DNA of 8,126 nucleotides from Synergistaceae bacterium (GCA_017394925.1 JAFPWQ010000145.1:1-8126), one strand, 5' to 3'. Positions 1-7,331 are shown, counted from the stretch's first letter. Program-made: numbers and translations. The notes: a model not told the origin generated them from the letters alone.

Positions 1-808
1 GCTTGCAGGTATCTACGGCATTCTTGATATACCAGACGCAAGAAAGATTCACAAAGAGAATATGCCTCGCGGAGGAGGTCTTGGTTTATGGTTCGGGTAT
101 CTCTTAATGAGCGTAATAATGTCTCAGGAGATGCCTGAGCTTAGATTTATAGCAACAGGAGCGTCAATAATTTTCTTCTGCGGTTATCTTGATGATATGT
201 GTTCACTCTCGCCGTTCTTACGTCTTGGGCTCCACATGATAGCGGCCAGCATTGTCGTAATTCCTCTGAGACTTTCACCGTTAGTGAGTGTGATCGCAAT
301 TATCTGGCTTGCAGGAGTAACGAGTGCATATAATCTCATTGACGGCATGAACGGATTATGTATCTCGATATTCATTGCCTCGTCCATTGCGTTATTTCTT
401 ATCGGGCATTCATACGCGGGAATATTCATCGGAGCAATGGCAATGGGGATATTATGCTGGAACTTTCCTGCGGCACAAACGTTTTTGGGCGACGGGGGCA
501 GCACGTTACTGGGATATTTATTTGCATCACATTTCATCACGATAGCACTTCCGTCTCTGCGTTCTGTGAGATTCAGAGATTTAATTCTGCTGTTAATTCT
601 CTTCGGGGGATTTCCTGTGATTGATACGATGACTGCATTCACACGAAGAATGCTGACGGGAAAATCTCCGTTCTACCCGGACAAGAAACATCTGCATCAT
701 CTGTTAATTGCTCTTACAGGTTCAACGGTTATCACTGTAACGATACTCTTAATGCTTCAGATAATGACGCTTGCACTTGGAATGAGAATATATTTCAGGC
801 TGATATGA
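1..808 (+). CDS. wecA: Polyprenyl-phosphate GlcNAc-1-phosphate transferase-like protein (WecA/TagO/MraY family), 5' truncated by window
   Basis: Integral membrane enzyme that moves a sugar-1-phosphate from a UDP-sugar, probably UDP-GlcNAc, to undecaprenyl phosphate, the first membrane step of a surface glycopolymer. The frame is open from base 2, so the ATG at 62 is internal: the codons before it encode DIPDARKIHKEN, the usual family lead-in to the conserved PRGGGL loop. With 268 visible residues numbered from the window edge, the hallmarks are DD at 64-65, NLIDGMNGL at 111-119, GDGGSTLLGY at 163-172 and DKKHLHH at 227-233, the last being typical of WecA/TagO rather than MraY. Hydrophobic segments alternate throughout. 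About 35 residues follow the histidine motif, fewer than in many TagO proteins. The stop overlaps the wecB start as ATGA (805-808). The family is certain; the exact sugar is inferred from wecB next door. Confidence 0.9.
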   Translation, partial: LAGIYGILDIPDARKIHKENMPRGGGLGLWFGYLLMSVIMSQEMPELRFIATGASIIFFCGYLDDMCSLSPFLRLGLHMIAASIVVIPLRLSPLVSVIAIIWLAGVTSAYNLIDGMNGLCISIFIASSIALFLIGHSYAGIFIGAMAMGILCWNFPAAQTFLGDGGSTLLGYLFASHFITIALPSLRSVRFRDLILLLILFGGFPVIDTMTAFTRRMLTGKSPFYPDKKHLHHLLIALTGSTVITVTILLMLQIMTLALGMRIYFRLI

Positions 809-1943
809 AGAAAATTACGTGTATAGTAGGGACGAGGCCGGAAGCAATAAAGATGTCGCCGGTTATCATTGAGTTACGGAAGAATAAAAATTTTCACGTT
901 ACGGCTCTGGCAACAGGACAGCATACGGACATGCTGATTCAGGCGTTGAATGATTTCGGCATTGTCCCCGATGTGAATCTCAATATCATGAAGAAGACTC
1001 AGACTCTCGATTACATCACAGCGAGTGTATTGCAGGGAGTGGGGGAATTTCTTGATGTTCATGAACAGGATATGATTCTGGTACACGGCGATACATCAAC
1101 AACATTTGCGGCTGCTCTTGCCGGGTTCTACAGACATATACCGGTCGGCCATGTTGAGGCAGGATTACGGAGTCATGATTTGAGTCTGCCATTCCCAGAA
1201 GAAGCTAACAGGTTACTCACTGACAGAATAGCAAAGATGTTTTTCCCGCCTACACAGGGAGACGCTGACAATTTGATTCGTGAGGGCATTGATGAGAATC
1301 ATATTCACATAACGGGCAATACAGTTATTGATGCATTATATGCGATTCTCGAAAAGCAGAAGGGAATTCGTGAACCTGAATACATGCGGAAAGCTGAAGG
1401 CAGGCCGTTAGTCTTAATGACAGCACACAGGCGCGAATCATGGGGCGAAACACTCAGGGGAATATGCGAAGGAGTTATTGATGTTATTCATGAACGCAAT
1501 GATGTAGTCTTTTTGATTCCGCTGCATAAAAATCCTGTTGTCCGTGATGTGATTCATGAATGCCTTGACGGTTATGATGACAATGTGATATTCGCTGAGC
1601 CGTTAAATTATCCCGAATTCGTTTATGCGATGAACAGAAGCGTGTTTATTCTTTCAGACAGCGGAGGAGTTCAGGAGGAAGCGAGTGCAATCAATAAGCC
1701 TGTGCTAATCATGCGGACATTTCAGAAAGACCAGATGCGATTACTCACGGAACATGTATTCTTGTGGGGACAAAACGTGAGAATATTCGTGATGAGTCAT
1801 TAAGGATTCTGAATGAACCAGATTATATGAAGGCGATAATCGGGAAAAATATTATGCCTTTTGGAGACGGAACAGCAAGCGCAAAGATACATGAGGCAAT
1901 AATAAAATATTTTAATGATCTAGAAAGGAGTAACGAAACATAG
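805..1943 (+). CDS. wecB: UDP-N-acetylglucosamine 2-epimerase (non-hydrolysing), interrupted by a -1 frameshift
   Basis: Cytosolic enzyme that interconverts UDP-GlcNAc and UDP-ManNAc, supplying ManNAc for surface polymers. Conserved sites: GTRPEAIK at 9-16, HGDT with Asp96, HVEAGLRS with Glu118, PFPEEANR with Glu132/133, TAHRRES with His208, and SDSGGVQEEAS at 284-294 for nucleotide binding. The starting frame stops at 1803 after 332 residues, and its last 28 residues after LIMR (304) resemble nothing in the family. Re-reading from GAC at 1716 gives DISERPDAITHGTCILVGT and continues 75 codons, through PFGDGTAS, to TAG at 1941-1943. One missing base near 1714-1716 therefore explains everything; the restored protein would be about 379 residues, the normal length. 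It is either a recent mutation or a sequencing error. As written, the product lacks its C-terminal segment and is probably inactive. Confidence 0.92.
1714..1716 (+). other. Frameshift site in wecB (one base missing)
   Basis: The family expects an Arg-Asp junction here (VLIMR followed by D-x-(T/S)-ERPDA). The sequence reads ATG CGG ACA in the starting frame. Adding one base after CG, for example making CGG GAC, restores ATG CGN GAC ATT TCA GAA AGA and the full conserved C-terminus. A G-run shortened from three to two is the simplest cause. No slippery heptamer or downstream stem of the kind used for programmed -1 frameshifting is visible. Confidence 0.85.
1924..1931 (+). promoter_or_regulatory. 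Shine-Dalgarno of murA (decides its start)
   Basis: AAAGGAGT lies inside the 3' end of wecB. Its GGAG ends at 1930, leaving 9 nt to an ATA codon at 1940 but 21 nt to the first ATG at 1952. An in-frame TAA at 1931-1933 rules out any start further upstream. Confidence 0.7.
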
Positions 1944-1951
1944 AAAACGTA

Positions 1952-3211
1952 ATGAAAATCAACGGGGGAATACCTCTGAACGGAACAATAAAAACTCAGG
2001 GCGCAAAAAATGCCGCTCTTCCTGTCATGGCCGTATGCTTATTATTACGGGGTCAGACTTTAACACTCGATAACGTTCCTGATCTCTATGACATTAATAC
2101 GATGATTGCATTAATTGAGGATCTCGGAGTAAAAGCAGAAATAAAACGCGATGAAACGAAATCACAAATATTATTTCATGTTCCTGATGAAATCAAATAC
2201 GAAGTCTCAGAAAGTTTAGCCAGAAAAATGCGAGGCTCATCCTTGCTTCTTGGTCCTGTACTTGCAAGCTGCGGACGCGTATCTCTTCCGTTGCCCGGCG
2301 GATGTTCAATAGGAGCAAGACCGATTGATCTGCATCTCAAAGGCTTAAAGCAAATGGGAGCAGATATAGATATTCAGAACGGAGTAGTACATGCAAGCGT
2401 AAAAGGAAAATTGCGGGGCCGAAGAATATATTTAGATTTTCCGTCTGTGGGAGCAACTGAGAATTTAATGATGGCGGCTTCACTTGCACAGGGAGAAACT
2501 ATAATCGAGAATATAGCCCGTGAACCAGAAATCGATAATCTTGCGGCGGCTCTAAGGTGTATAGGCGTTCCCGTTGAGCTTGAAGGTACCGGCGGAGTCC
2601 GCATTCAGGGAATTGAATCTACACATTCAGGCCATGAAAAAGTTATCCCGGATCGAATCGAAGCATGTACATACATTCTTGCAGGCGTAATGACTAACGG
2701 ACATATCAAGATTGAAGACATTGTGCCTTCACATATCGATGCAATACTCGCTAAACTTGAAGAAGCCGGAGCAAAATTTTCAGTCAGAAGAAACGTAATC
2801 GAAATATTCCCTGCGAAAAAGAGACTTCATCCCATAAGCGTTAAGACTATGCCGTATCCCGGATTCCCAACGGACTCACAGCCTCAGATGGGAGCAGCAT
2901 TATCTCTTGCAAGAGGAGTAAGCACAATTGAAGAAAGCGTTTTTCAGGCACGATTCCTTTATGCTCAGGAACTTAATCGAATGGGTGCTGATATTCAGAT
3001 CTCGCGTGATGTTGCAATTATTCGCGGCGTTGAAAAGTTACAGGGTGCTAATGTCAAAGCTACGGATCTCAGAGCCGGTGCTGCGTTAATCATTGCAGGA
3101 CTTGCGGCAAAAGGCGAGACGGTAGTCGAAGATATGGTGCATGTCTGGCGGGGATATGAATCGATCGACAAAAAATTAAAATCTCTTGGTGCTCAGGTTG
3201 AACTCGTCTGA
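1952..3211 (+). CDS. murA: UDP-N-acetylglucosamine 1-carboxyvinyltransferase
   Basis: First committed step of peptidoglycan synthesis: cytosolic transfer of enolpyruvate from PEP to UDP-GlcNAc. Counting from ATG 1952 (419 residues), the substrate-binding lysine and asparagine are K19-N20 in QGAKNAALP. The catalytic cysteine is C118 in PGGCSIGARPIDLH; having Cys and not Asp there predicts the usual fosfomycin-sensitive type, as an inference. Other family blocks are PDRIEA at 233-238, PGFPTDSQPQ at 303-312 with the general-base Asp308, TDLRAGAALI at 371-380 and RGYE at 400-403. Length is normal. The Shine-Dalgarno at 1924-1931 favours initiation at ATA 1940, which would add four residues (Met-Glu-Asn-Val) much like the start of other MurA proteins; the ATG at 1952 is poorly placed. 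The 3' end overlaps the next gene. Confidence 0.97.
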   Translation: MKINGGIPLNGTIKTQGAKNAALPVMAVCLLLRGQTLTLDNVPDLYDINTMIALIEDLGVKAEIKRDETKSQILFHVPDEIKYEVSESLARKMRGSSLLLGPVLASCGRVSLPLPGGCSIGARPIDLHLKGLKQMGADIDIQNGVVHASVKGKLRGRRIYLDFPSVGATENLMMAASLAQGETIIENIAREPEIDNLAAALRCIGVPVELEGTGGVRIQGIESTHSGHEKVIPDRIEACTYILAGVMTNGHIKIEDIVPSHIDAILAKLEEAGAKFSVRRNVIEIFPAKKRLHPISVKTMPYPGFPTDSQPQMGAALSLARGVSTIEESVFQARFLYAQELNRMGADIQISRDVAIIRGVEKLQGANVKATDLRAGAALIIAGLAAKGETVVEDMVHVWRGYESIDKKLKSLGAQVELV

Positions 3212-4028
3212 TGAACTCTCAAAAATAAAAATATATGCATTCGTTGGTCCTGCAGGCACAGGAAAAAGTCATCGCGCTACTCATGTCGCACGTCAGAACG
3301 GAATCGATTTCATCATTGATGACGGTCTGGTAATATCACGCGGAAGAATCTTAGCAGGAAGAAGCGCAAAGTCCGAGATAAACAGGTTGCGGGCAATCAG
3401 ACGCGCAATATTTGAATATCCTGAACACAGAGACGAAGTTGTGAATTATCTTGCAAAACATACTCCCGAAAAGTTAATGATACTCGCAACTTCAGAAGGC
3501 ATGATTGAAAAAATAATCACGCGTTTAGGTCTTAATCCCCCCGAAAAAATAATTAATATAACAGACATATCTACTCCCGAAGAAATTGAAGCGGCATTAC
3601 GTGAACGCAGAGAGAAAAAGCAGCATGTAGTCCCTGTAGCAAAAGCACAAATTGAACAGAATTTTGCAGGAAAGCTCGTGAGTCAGATACGCGGATTCTT
3701 CAAGGGCAGGGATAAAGACGAATCACGGAACACGATAGTAAAGCCGTTATTCAGTTTCAACGGAAAAGTTACAATAGGCTCAGATGCAATATTAGCGATG
3801 ACACGAAAACTTTTAGACAGTGAGCATGTGAAAAAAATCCGCGAGATTGATTTAGACACTCTTGATGACAGAATAGAATTAAGCATTGAGATAGATTTAA
3901 CTCTCGGAAGCAGAAGTGCATTGTCAATCGCAAAGTCATTGCAGCAAAAAATTCGCATGGGTCTGAGTTACTTTACCGGAATGGAAATACGGCGCGTAAA
4001 TATAAAAGTAAACGAGATATTCTTATGA
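3186..4028 (+). CDS. P-loop NTPase-like protein with C-terminal Asp23/Gls24-like domain
   Basis: Function unknown. Counting from TTG 3186 (280 residues), the N-terminal part begins with a beta-strand and Walker A motif, IYAFVGPAGTGKSHRA (16-31), then a hydrophobic strand ending in two aspartates, FIIDDG (42-47), which may act as Walker B. Roughly residues 60-160 look helical and charged. From about 188 the protein resembles Asp23/Gls24 envelope-stress proteins: FNGKVTIGSDAI, then a DRIELSIEIDLTLGSRS strand and VNIKVNEI at the end. No signal peptide or membrane segment is seen. The start is unclear: TTG 3186, GTG 3189 and TTG 3198 all lie inside the murA end without a good Shine-Dalgarno, while ATA 3225 would begin exactly at KIYAFVGP, where I recall relatives starting. 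The stop overlaps the next gene as ATGA. Position among envelope genes hints at an envelope or nucleotide-sensing role, but this is only inference. Confidence 0.8.
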   Translation: MVLRLNSSDELSKIKIYAFVGPAGTGKSHRATHVARQNGIDFIIDDGLVISRGRILAGRSAKSEINRLRAIRRAIFEYPEHRDEVVNYLAKHTPEKLMILATSEGMIEKIITRLGLNPPEKIINITDISTPEEIEAALRERREKKQHVVPVAKAQIEQNFAGKLVSQIRGFFKGRDKDESRNTIVKPLFSFNGKVTIGSDAILAMTRKLLDSEHVKKIREIDLDTLDDRIELSIEIDLTLGSRSALSIAKSLQQKIRMGLSYFTGMEIRRVNIKVNEIFL

Positions 4029-4612
4029 GAGATATAAATTCAGTATTTGAAGAACTGCACACACAAATCGCATCATGCACTAAGTGTGAGTTATGCAGAA
4101 CAAGAACTTATACAGTTCCCGGTGAAGGTCCGCTCAATTGCAGAGTCGTCATTGTCGGCGAGGGTCCCGGTCAGGAAGAAGACGAATCAGGAAGGCCATT
4201 CGTAGGCAAAGCAGGAAGACTATTGACGGATATACTTGAGAAGGGCGGAAATATACGCAGGGATTCAGTGTACATAACTAACACCGTGAAATGCAGACCG
4301 CCGGACAATCGTAACCCGAACGCTAAAGAGATTGAAGCATGCAGAAATTTTCTTGAGGCACAATTATTATTACTTCACCCCGATATAGTTGTTACTCTCG
4401 GCAATGTTCCAACGCAGGCACTATTGAACACTAAGCAGGGCATAACAAATTTAAGAGGCAAATGGATTGACTGGCGCGGAATTAAATTATTTCCGATGTT
4501 CCATCCGAGTTATTTATTGCGCAATGAATCAAGAGCTGTAGAAAGTCCGAGATATTTAATGTGGCAGGACGTAAAAGATTTAAAAGCTAAAATAGACGAA
4601 CTGAAAGATTAA
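4025..4612 (+). CDS. udg: Uracil-DNA glycosylase, family 4 (4Fe-4S)
   Basis: Cytosolic base-excision repair enzyme that removes uracil from DNA, of the thermophile-type family 4, formerly labelled SPO1 DNA polymerase-related. Four cysteines have the family spacing for a 4Fe-4S cluster: C18 and C21 (CTKC), C90 (TVKCRPPDNRNP) and C106 (EAC). The active-site blocks are GEGPGQEEDESGRPFVG at 45-61, NTVKCRPP at 86-93 and FHPSYLLR at 159-166, the last holding the HPS uracil/DNA-contact motif. C24 is an additional cysteine. At 195 residues the length is typical. The start ATG overlaps the previous stop by four bases; only a weak GAGA lies upstream, so expression probably relies on coupling. It has no biochemical link to the envelope genes around it. 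Confidence 0.95.
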   Translation: MRDINSVFEELHTQIASCTKCELCRTRTYTVPGEGPLNCRVVIVGEGPGQEEDESGRPFVGKAGRLLTDILEKGGNIRRDSVYITNTVKCRPPDNRNPNAKEIEACRNFLEAQLLLLHPDIVVTLGNVPTQALLNTKQGITNLRGKWIDWRGIKLFPMFHPSYLLRNESRAVESPRYLMWQDVKDLKAKIDELKD

Positions 4613-4621
4613 AATTAAAGC

Positions 4622-4628
4622 AAGGAGA
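4622..4628 (+). promoter_or_regulatory. Shine-Dalgarno of uppS
   Basis: AAGGAGA in the short gap after the glycosylase gene, 11 nt before the TTG at 4640. No ATG or GTG is available in frame nearby, so it supports TTG as the real start. Confidence 0.7.
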
Positions 4629-4639
4629 GCTGAATAATT

Positions 4640-5341
4640 TTGACCGAAGAACAAAAGAAACCAAATCACTTAGCAATCATTCTTGACGGCAACGGACGCT
4701 GGGCAAAAAAAAGAAACCTTCCGAGATTAATGGGTCATCGTGCAGGACTACGCACACTCGAAAAAATGGTTAGACTCGTTAAACATGAGGGCATAAGATA
4801 CTTTTCCGTCTATGCATTCTCAACAGAAAACTGGAACCGTCCCGTAATGGAAGTTACCGGCCTGATGAGCCTGTTCAGATATTACATTAAGAATAAAGTC
4901 GACGAGCTAAAATCCGAAGGCGTTAGAATACGTTTCTGCGGACGAAAAGACAAGATACCCGAAGATTTGCTTGAACAAATGAAATGGGCAGAAGATTACA
5001 CAGCTGACCAGAATATTATGGATTTCATTCTGTGCATTAACTACGGAGGACGCGCAGAAATTCTTGATGCTGTGAATGCGTTGATTGCTTCGGGTCATCA
5101 GGGCAATGTTACCGAACAGGATTTGCAGAATCATTTTTATCTTCCTGATGTGCCTGACCCAGATTTGATTATCCGTACGAGCGGCGAATTAAGACTAAGC
5201 AACTTCTGGTTATGGGAGAGCGCATACAGTGAGTATTACTTCACCGATATACACTGGCCGGACTTTGACGAGGCAGAATTACGCAAAGCACTTGATGATT
5301 ATGCCGGAAGGGATCGTCGCTATGGCAACATCAAGAAATAA
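4640..5341 (+). CDS. uppS: Isoprenyl (undecaprenyl diphosphate) synthase
   Basis: Cis-prenyltransferase that condenses isopentenyl diphosphate onto farnesyl diphosphate to make the C55 carrier lipid for peptidoglycan and other polymers; works at the inner face of the membrane. Hallmarks over 233 residues: LAIILDGNGRWAKKR at 11-25 with catalytic Asp16, GHRAG at 32-36, FSTENWNRP at 60-68, NYGGRAEI at 134-141, and DLIIRTSGELRLSNF at 175-189 followed by SAYSEYYFTDIHWPDF, the C-terminal block that binds IPP and Mg. Starts at TTG 4640, 27 bp after the glycosylase stop, the only clean gap in the operon. Its 3' end overlaps the cdsA start by 20 bp. The dxr gene two places on feeds the MEP pathway, which makes its substrate. 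Confidence 0.97.
   Translation: MTEEQKKPNHLAIILDGNGRWAKKRNLPRLMGHRAGLRTLEKMVRLVKHEGIRYFSVYAFSTENWNRPVMEVTGLMSLFRYYIKNKVDELKSEGVRIRFCGRKDKIPEDLLEQMKWAEDYTADQNIMDFILCINYGGRAEILDAVNALIASGHQGNVTEQDLQNHFYLPDVPDPDLIIRTSGELRLSNFWLWESAYSEYYFTDIHWPDFDEAELRKALDDYAGRDRRYGNIKK
5306..5313 (+). promoter_or_regulatory. Shine-Dalgarno of cdsA
   Basis: GGAAGGGA inside the uppS coding region, 8 nt before ATG 5322. This spacing picks ATG 5322 over the upstream in-frame ATG 5301 and over codons as far back as 5229. Confidence 0.7.
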
Positions 5342-6188
5342 TGCACTCTTCAATCAGGAGTTCTTCACGCGAACAATAAGCAGTGTCTTCATCGTTCTTG
5401 TGATAATCGGCGGCATAAACTACGGCGGCATTGCATGGACAATCATAGCGTCATTAATTGCAATGTTATCACTGGGCGAATACTACAGGCTGATTCAGAG
5501 AACGGACACATCTGGAAAGCGCAAGAACATGAGAATATCTCCGGGTATGGGTTATATATTCTCATTGATATTCTTAATCGCGGCGGCACGTGAGAATCCA
5601 CAGCCAATAGTCTTAGGCATGATTTTAGCTTTGTGTGTATGCTCGGTATTCGTTGTTGAGGTCTTCAGGAAGCAATTAACGAAAGGTGCAGAGAGTTATG
5701 CAATCACTAATGCCGGAGGAGTTATCTCAGGCGTACTTTATATCACAGTTCCGTGGGTCTGCATGATTATGCTTCGTGATTATTCGTTCGGCCGTCAGGT
5801 GTTAATTACGCTTTTCGTGTGTACATGGGGCTGTGATGTCGGAGCATATATAGGCGGCAGATTATTCGGTTCGGTGAAATTGTGCGAGTATGTGAGTCCC
5901 GGAAAAACAGTACAGGGATTCATTGCCGGCATACTCGGAAGTCTTATCGTAAATGCATGTGCAATATATTATTACAGTTTACCCGCTTATCCGTTAATCT
6001 TCATCGGATTCATCTGCGGTATTGCAGGCCAGATTGGAGACCTTGCCGAGTCATTAATCAAGCGTGAATCAGGACAGAAAGATTCAGGCTCACTCATTCC
6101 CGGTCATGGTGGAATGCTTGACCGTTTCGACAGTATTTTATTTAATGGTCTGCTTACGTACTTGTTATTGAGGGTGATGCTGTCATGA
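5322..6188 (+). CDS. cdsA: Phosphatidate cytidylyltransferase (CDP-diglyceride synthase)
   Basis: Integral membrane enzyme that makes CDP-diacylglycerol from phosphatidate and CTP, the branch point for phosphatidylglycerol, cardiolipin and phosphatidylethanolamine. Counting from ATG 5322 (288 residues), a polytopic hydrophobic body, with segments near 18-50, 77-113, 131-151, 159-179, 197-216 and 222-238, ends in the complete family signature SLIKRESGQKD (244-254) with PGHGGMLDRFD at 260-270, which holds the metal-binding aspartates. Upstream are TWGCDVGAYIGGRLFG at 168-183 and SPGKTVQG at 192-199, where many relatives have Glu instead of Gln198. A reading frame open back to 5229 would add 31 hydrophilic residues that merely overlap uppS; the well-placed Shine-Dalgarno favours 5322. 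The stop overlaps the dxr start as ATGA. Confidence 0.96.
   Translation: MATSRNNALFNQEFFTRTISSVFIVLVIIGGINYGGIAWTIIASLIAMLSLGEYYRLIQRTDTSGKRKNMRISPGMGYIFSLIFLIAAARENPQPIVLGMILALCVCSVFVVEVFRKQLTKGAESYAITNAGGVISGVLYITVPWVCMIMLRDYSFGRQVLITLFVCTWGCDVGAYIGGRLFGSVKLCEYVSPGKTVQGFIAGILGSLIVNACAIYYYSLPAYPLIFIGFICGIAGQIGDLAESLIKRESGQKDSGSLIPGHGGMLDRFDSILFNGLLTYLLLRVMLS
6170..6177 (+). promoter_or_regulatory. Shine-Dalgarno of dxr
   Basis: GAGGGTGA in the end of cdsA, 7 nt before ATG 6185. It supports the ATGA-overlap start of dxr. Confidence 0.55.
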
Positions 6189-7291
6189 TAAATCTGGGAG
6201 TTATCGGTGCAACCGGCAGTGTCGGAAGTTCAGTTATGTCTGTATGTGAAGCATGGCCGGATAAAATTTGTGTTAAGGCACTTGCGGCTAATCACATGTC
6301 CGAAAAGTTAAAGGCACTTGCAGAAAAATTTTCAGTGAAAAAAGTTTATGCCTATGAACAATCTGGTGAACATGGACTTGAAGAAATTGCATGTGATTCT
6401 GAAATTGAACACGTTGCTTTTGTCTCATCTGGTACGAGTGCAATTAAGGCTCTGTGTTCAGCACTCAAAGCAGGAAAGACAATATCACTCGCGAATAAAG
6501 AAAGCATAGTAGCCGCAGGTAAATGGGTAATGCCTCTCGTGAAACATGACTTGCAATTACGACCCGTAGACAGTGAACATAACGCGATATGGCAATGCTT
6601 ACACGGCGAAGATAAATCATTCGTGAGGAAAATATATCTCACTGCGTCAGGCGGACCGTTCAGAAATTTCTCGTATGAAGAGTTAAAGCGCGTTACTCCC
6701 GACATGGCATTAAAGCATCCGGTGTGGAACATGGGAGCAAAGATTACGATTGACAGTGCGACTCTCATGAACAAAGGCATTGAGTTAATCGAAGCAATGT
6801 ATTTATTCGGACTTAACGACTCACAGGTTGACGCGTTAATCTCGCCGGGCTCATTCGTTCATGGCCTGATTGAATTTGAAGACGGAAGCGTTAAAATGCT
6901 CGCGGCTGAACCTGATATGAAACTTCCTGCGGCATCATGTTTATTCTGGCCTGAGAGATTCTTCCCATGCGATTCGTTTAAGAGACCCGCATATGATATT
7001 CATGATGTGAGATTTGAGATTCCAGATACGAATCGCTTTCCTGCACTGAGAATTGCCCGTGAGGTTATGCGCATGAGGGGTGCGTATCCTGCTGTGCTTG
7101 TGGGTGCTGATGAGGCTGCTGTTGATTCATTCCTGAAGGGCAGAATCGCATTCACTGATATTCCCTCAGTCGTTGAAGAAACTCTGAGCGCATATGACGG
7201 TGATGAGCTTAACGGAATTGATGACGCAATTGAATGCATAGATGAATCGCGGCGTAAGGCATTGAGAATATCAGAACGATTTGCGAGATAA
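6185..7291 (+). CDS. dxr: 1-deoxy-D-xylulose 5-phosphate reductoisomerase
   Basis: Second step of the MEP isoprenoid pathway: converts DXP with NADPH to 2-C-methyl-D-erythritol 4-phosphate in the cytosol; the target of fosmidomycin. Over 368 residues: NADPH fold GVIGATGSVGSSV at 5-17, ALAANHM at 32-38, LANKESIVAAG at 102-112, metal ligands in PVDSEHNAIWQ (Asp129, Glu131), TASGGPFR at 153-160, the flexible-loop motif HPVWNMGAKITIDSATLMN at 178-196 with Trp181, then KGIELIEA with Glu200 as third ligand. VHGLIEFEDGSVKML and AEPDMKLPA follow. It is somewhat shorter than the E. coli enzyme (about 398), but no key residue is missing. It is the last gene of the plus-strand unit: a hairpin follows at once, whereas I recall an rseP-type protease gene following dxr in many genomes. 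Confidence 0.97.
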   Translation: MINLGVIGATGSVGSSVMSVCEAWPDKICVKALAANHMSEKLKALAEKFSVKKVYAYEQSGEHGLEEIACDSEIEHVAFVSSGTSAIKALCSALKAGKTISLANKESIVAAGKWVMPLVKHDLQLRPVDSEHNAIWQCLHGEDKSFVRKIYLTASGGPFRNFSYEELKRVTPDMALKHPVWNMGAKITIDSATLMNKGIELIEAMYLFGLNDSQVDALISPGSFVHGLIEFEDGSVKMLAAEPDMKLPAASCLFWPERFFPCDSFKRPAYDIHDVRFEIPDTNRFPALRIAREVMRMRGAYPAVLVGADEAAVDSFLKGRIAFTDIPSVVEETLSAYDGDELNGIDDAIECIDESRRKALRISERFAR

Positions 7292-7331
7292 AAATTATCC
7301 CTCTCAGATTAATTTTCTGGGAGGAAATTTT
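7291..7331. terminator. Probable bidirectional intrinsic terminator
   Basis: An imperfect inverted repeat begins right at the dxr stop: left arm 7291-7308 (AAAATTATCCCTCTCAGA), right arm 7316-7331 (TCTGGGAGGAAATTTT), with a 7-nt loop of T and A. The core CCCTCTCAGA/TCTGGGAGG pairs with one bulged C and one G-U pair. AAAATT and AATTTT flank the core, so each strand shows a stem followed by a T-rich tract. The site lies between convergent genes and would serve both dxr and the minus-strand gene. Confidence 0.7.

Noticed and set aside
184..642. Long open frame on the minus strand opposite the wecA-like gene
   Set aside because: It mirrors a strongly motif-supported membrane protein gene, and its translation shows no domain; an antisense shadow.
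1711..1725. Programmed -1 ribosomal frameshift in wecB
   Set aside because: No X-XXY-YYZ slippery heptamer at ATG CGG ACA and no obvious downstream stem; a simple base deletion fits better.
3211..3228. ATG overlapping the murA stop as ATGA at 3209-3213
   Set aside because: It opens only a five-codon frame (ATG AAC TCT CAA AAA TAA), not the frame of the P-loop gene.
5229..5321. Upstream extension of cdsA to 5229
   Set aside because: The added residues are hydrophilic, lie wholly inside uppS and lack family similarity; a well-spaced Shine-Dalgarno supports ATG 5322.
6352..6780. 142-codon minus-strand open frame opposite dxr
   Set aside because: Covers the most conserved dxr motifs on the other strand and resembles no protein family I know.
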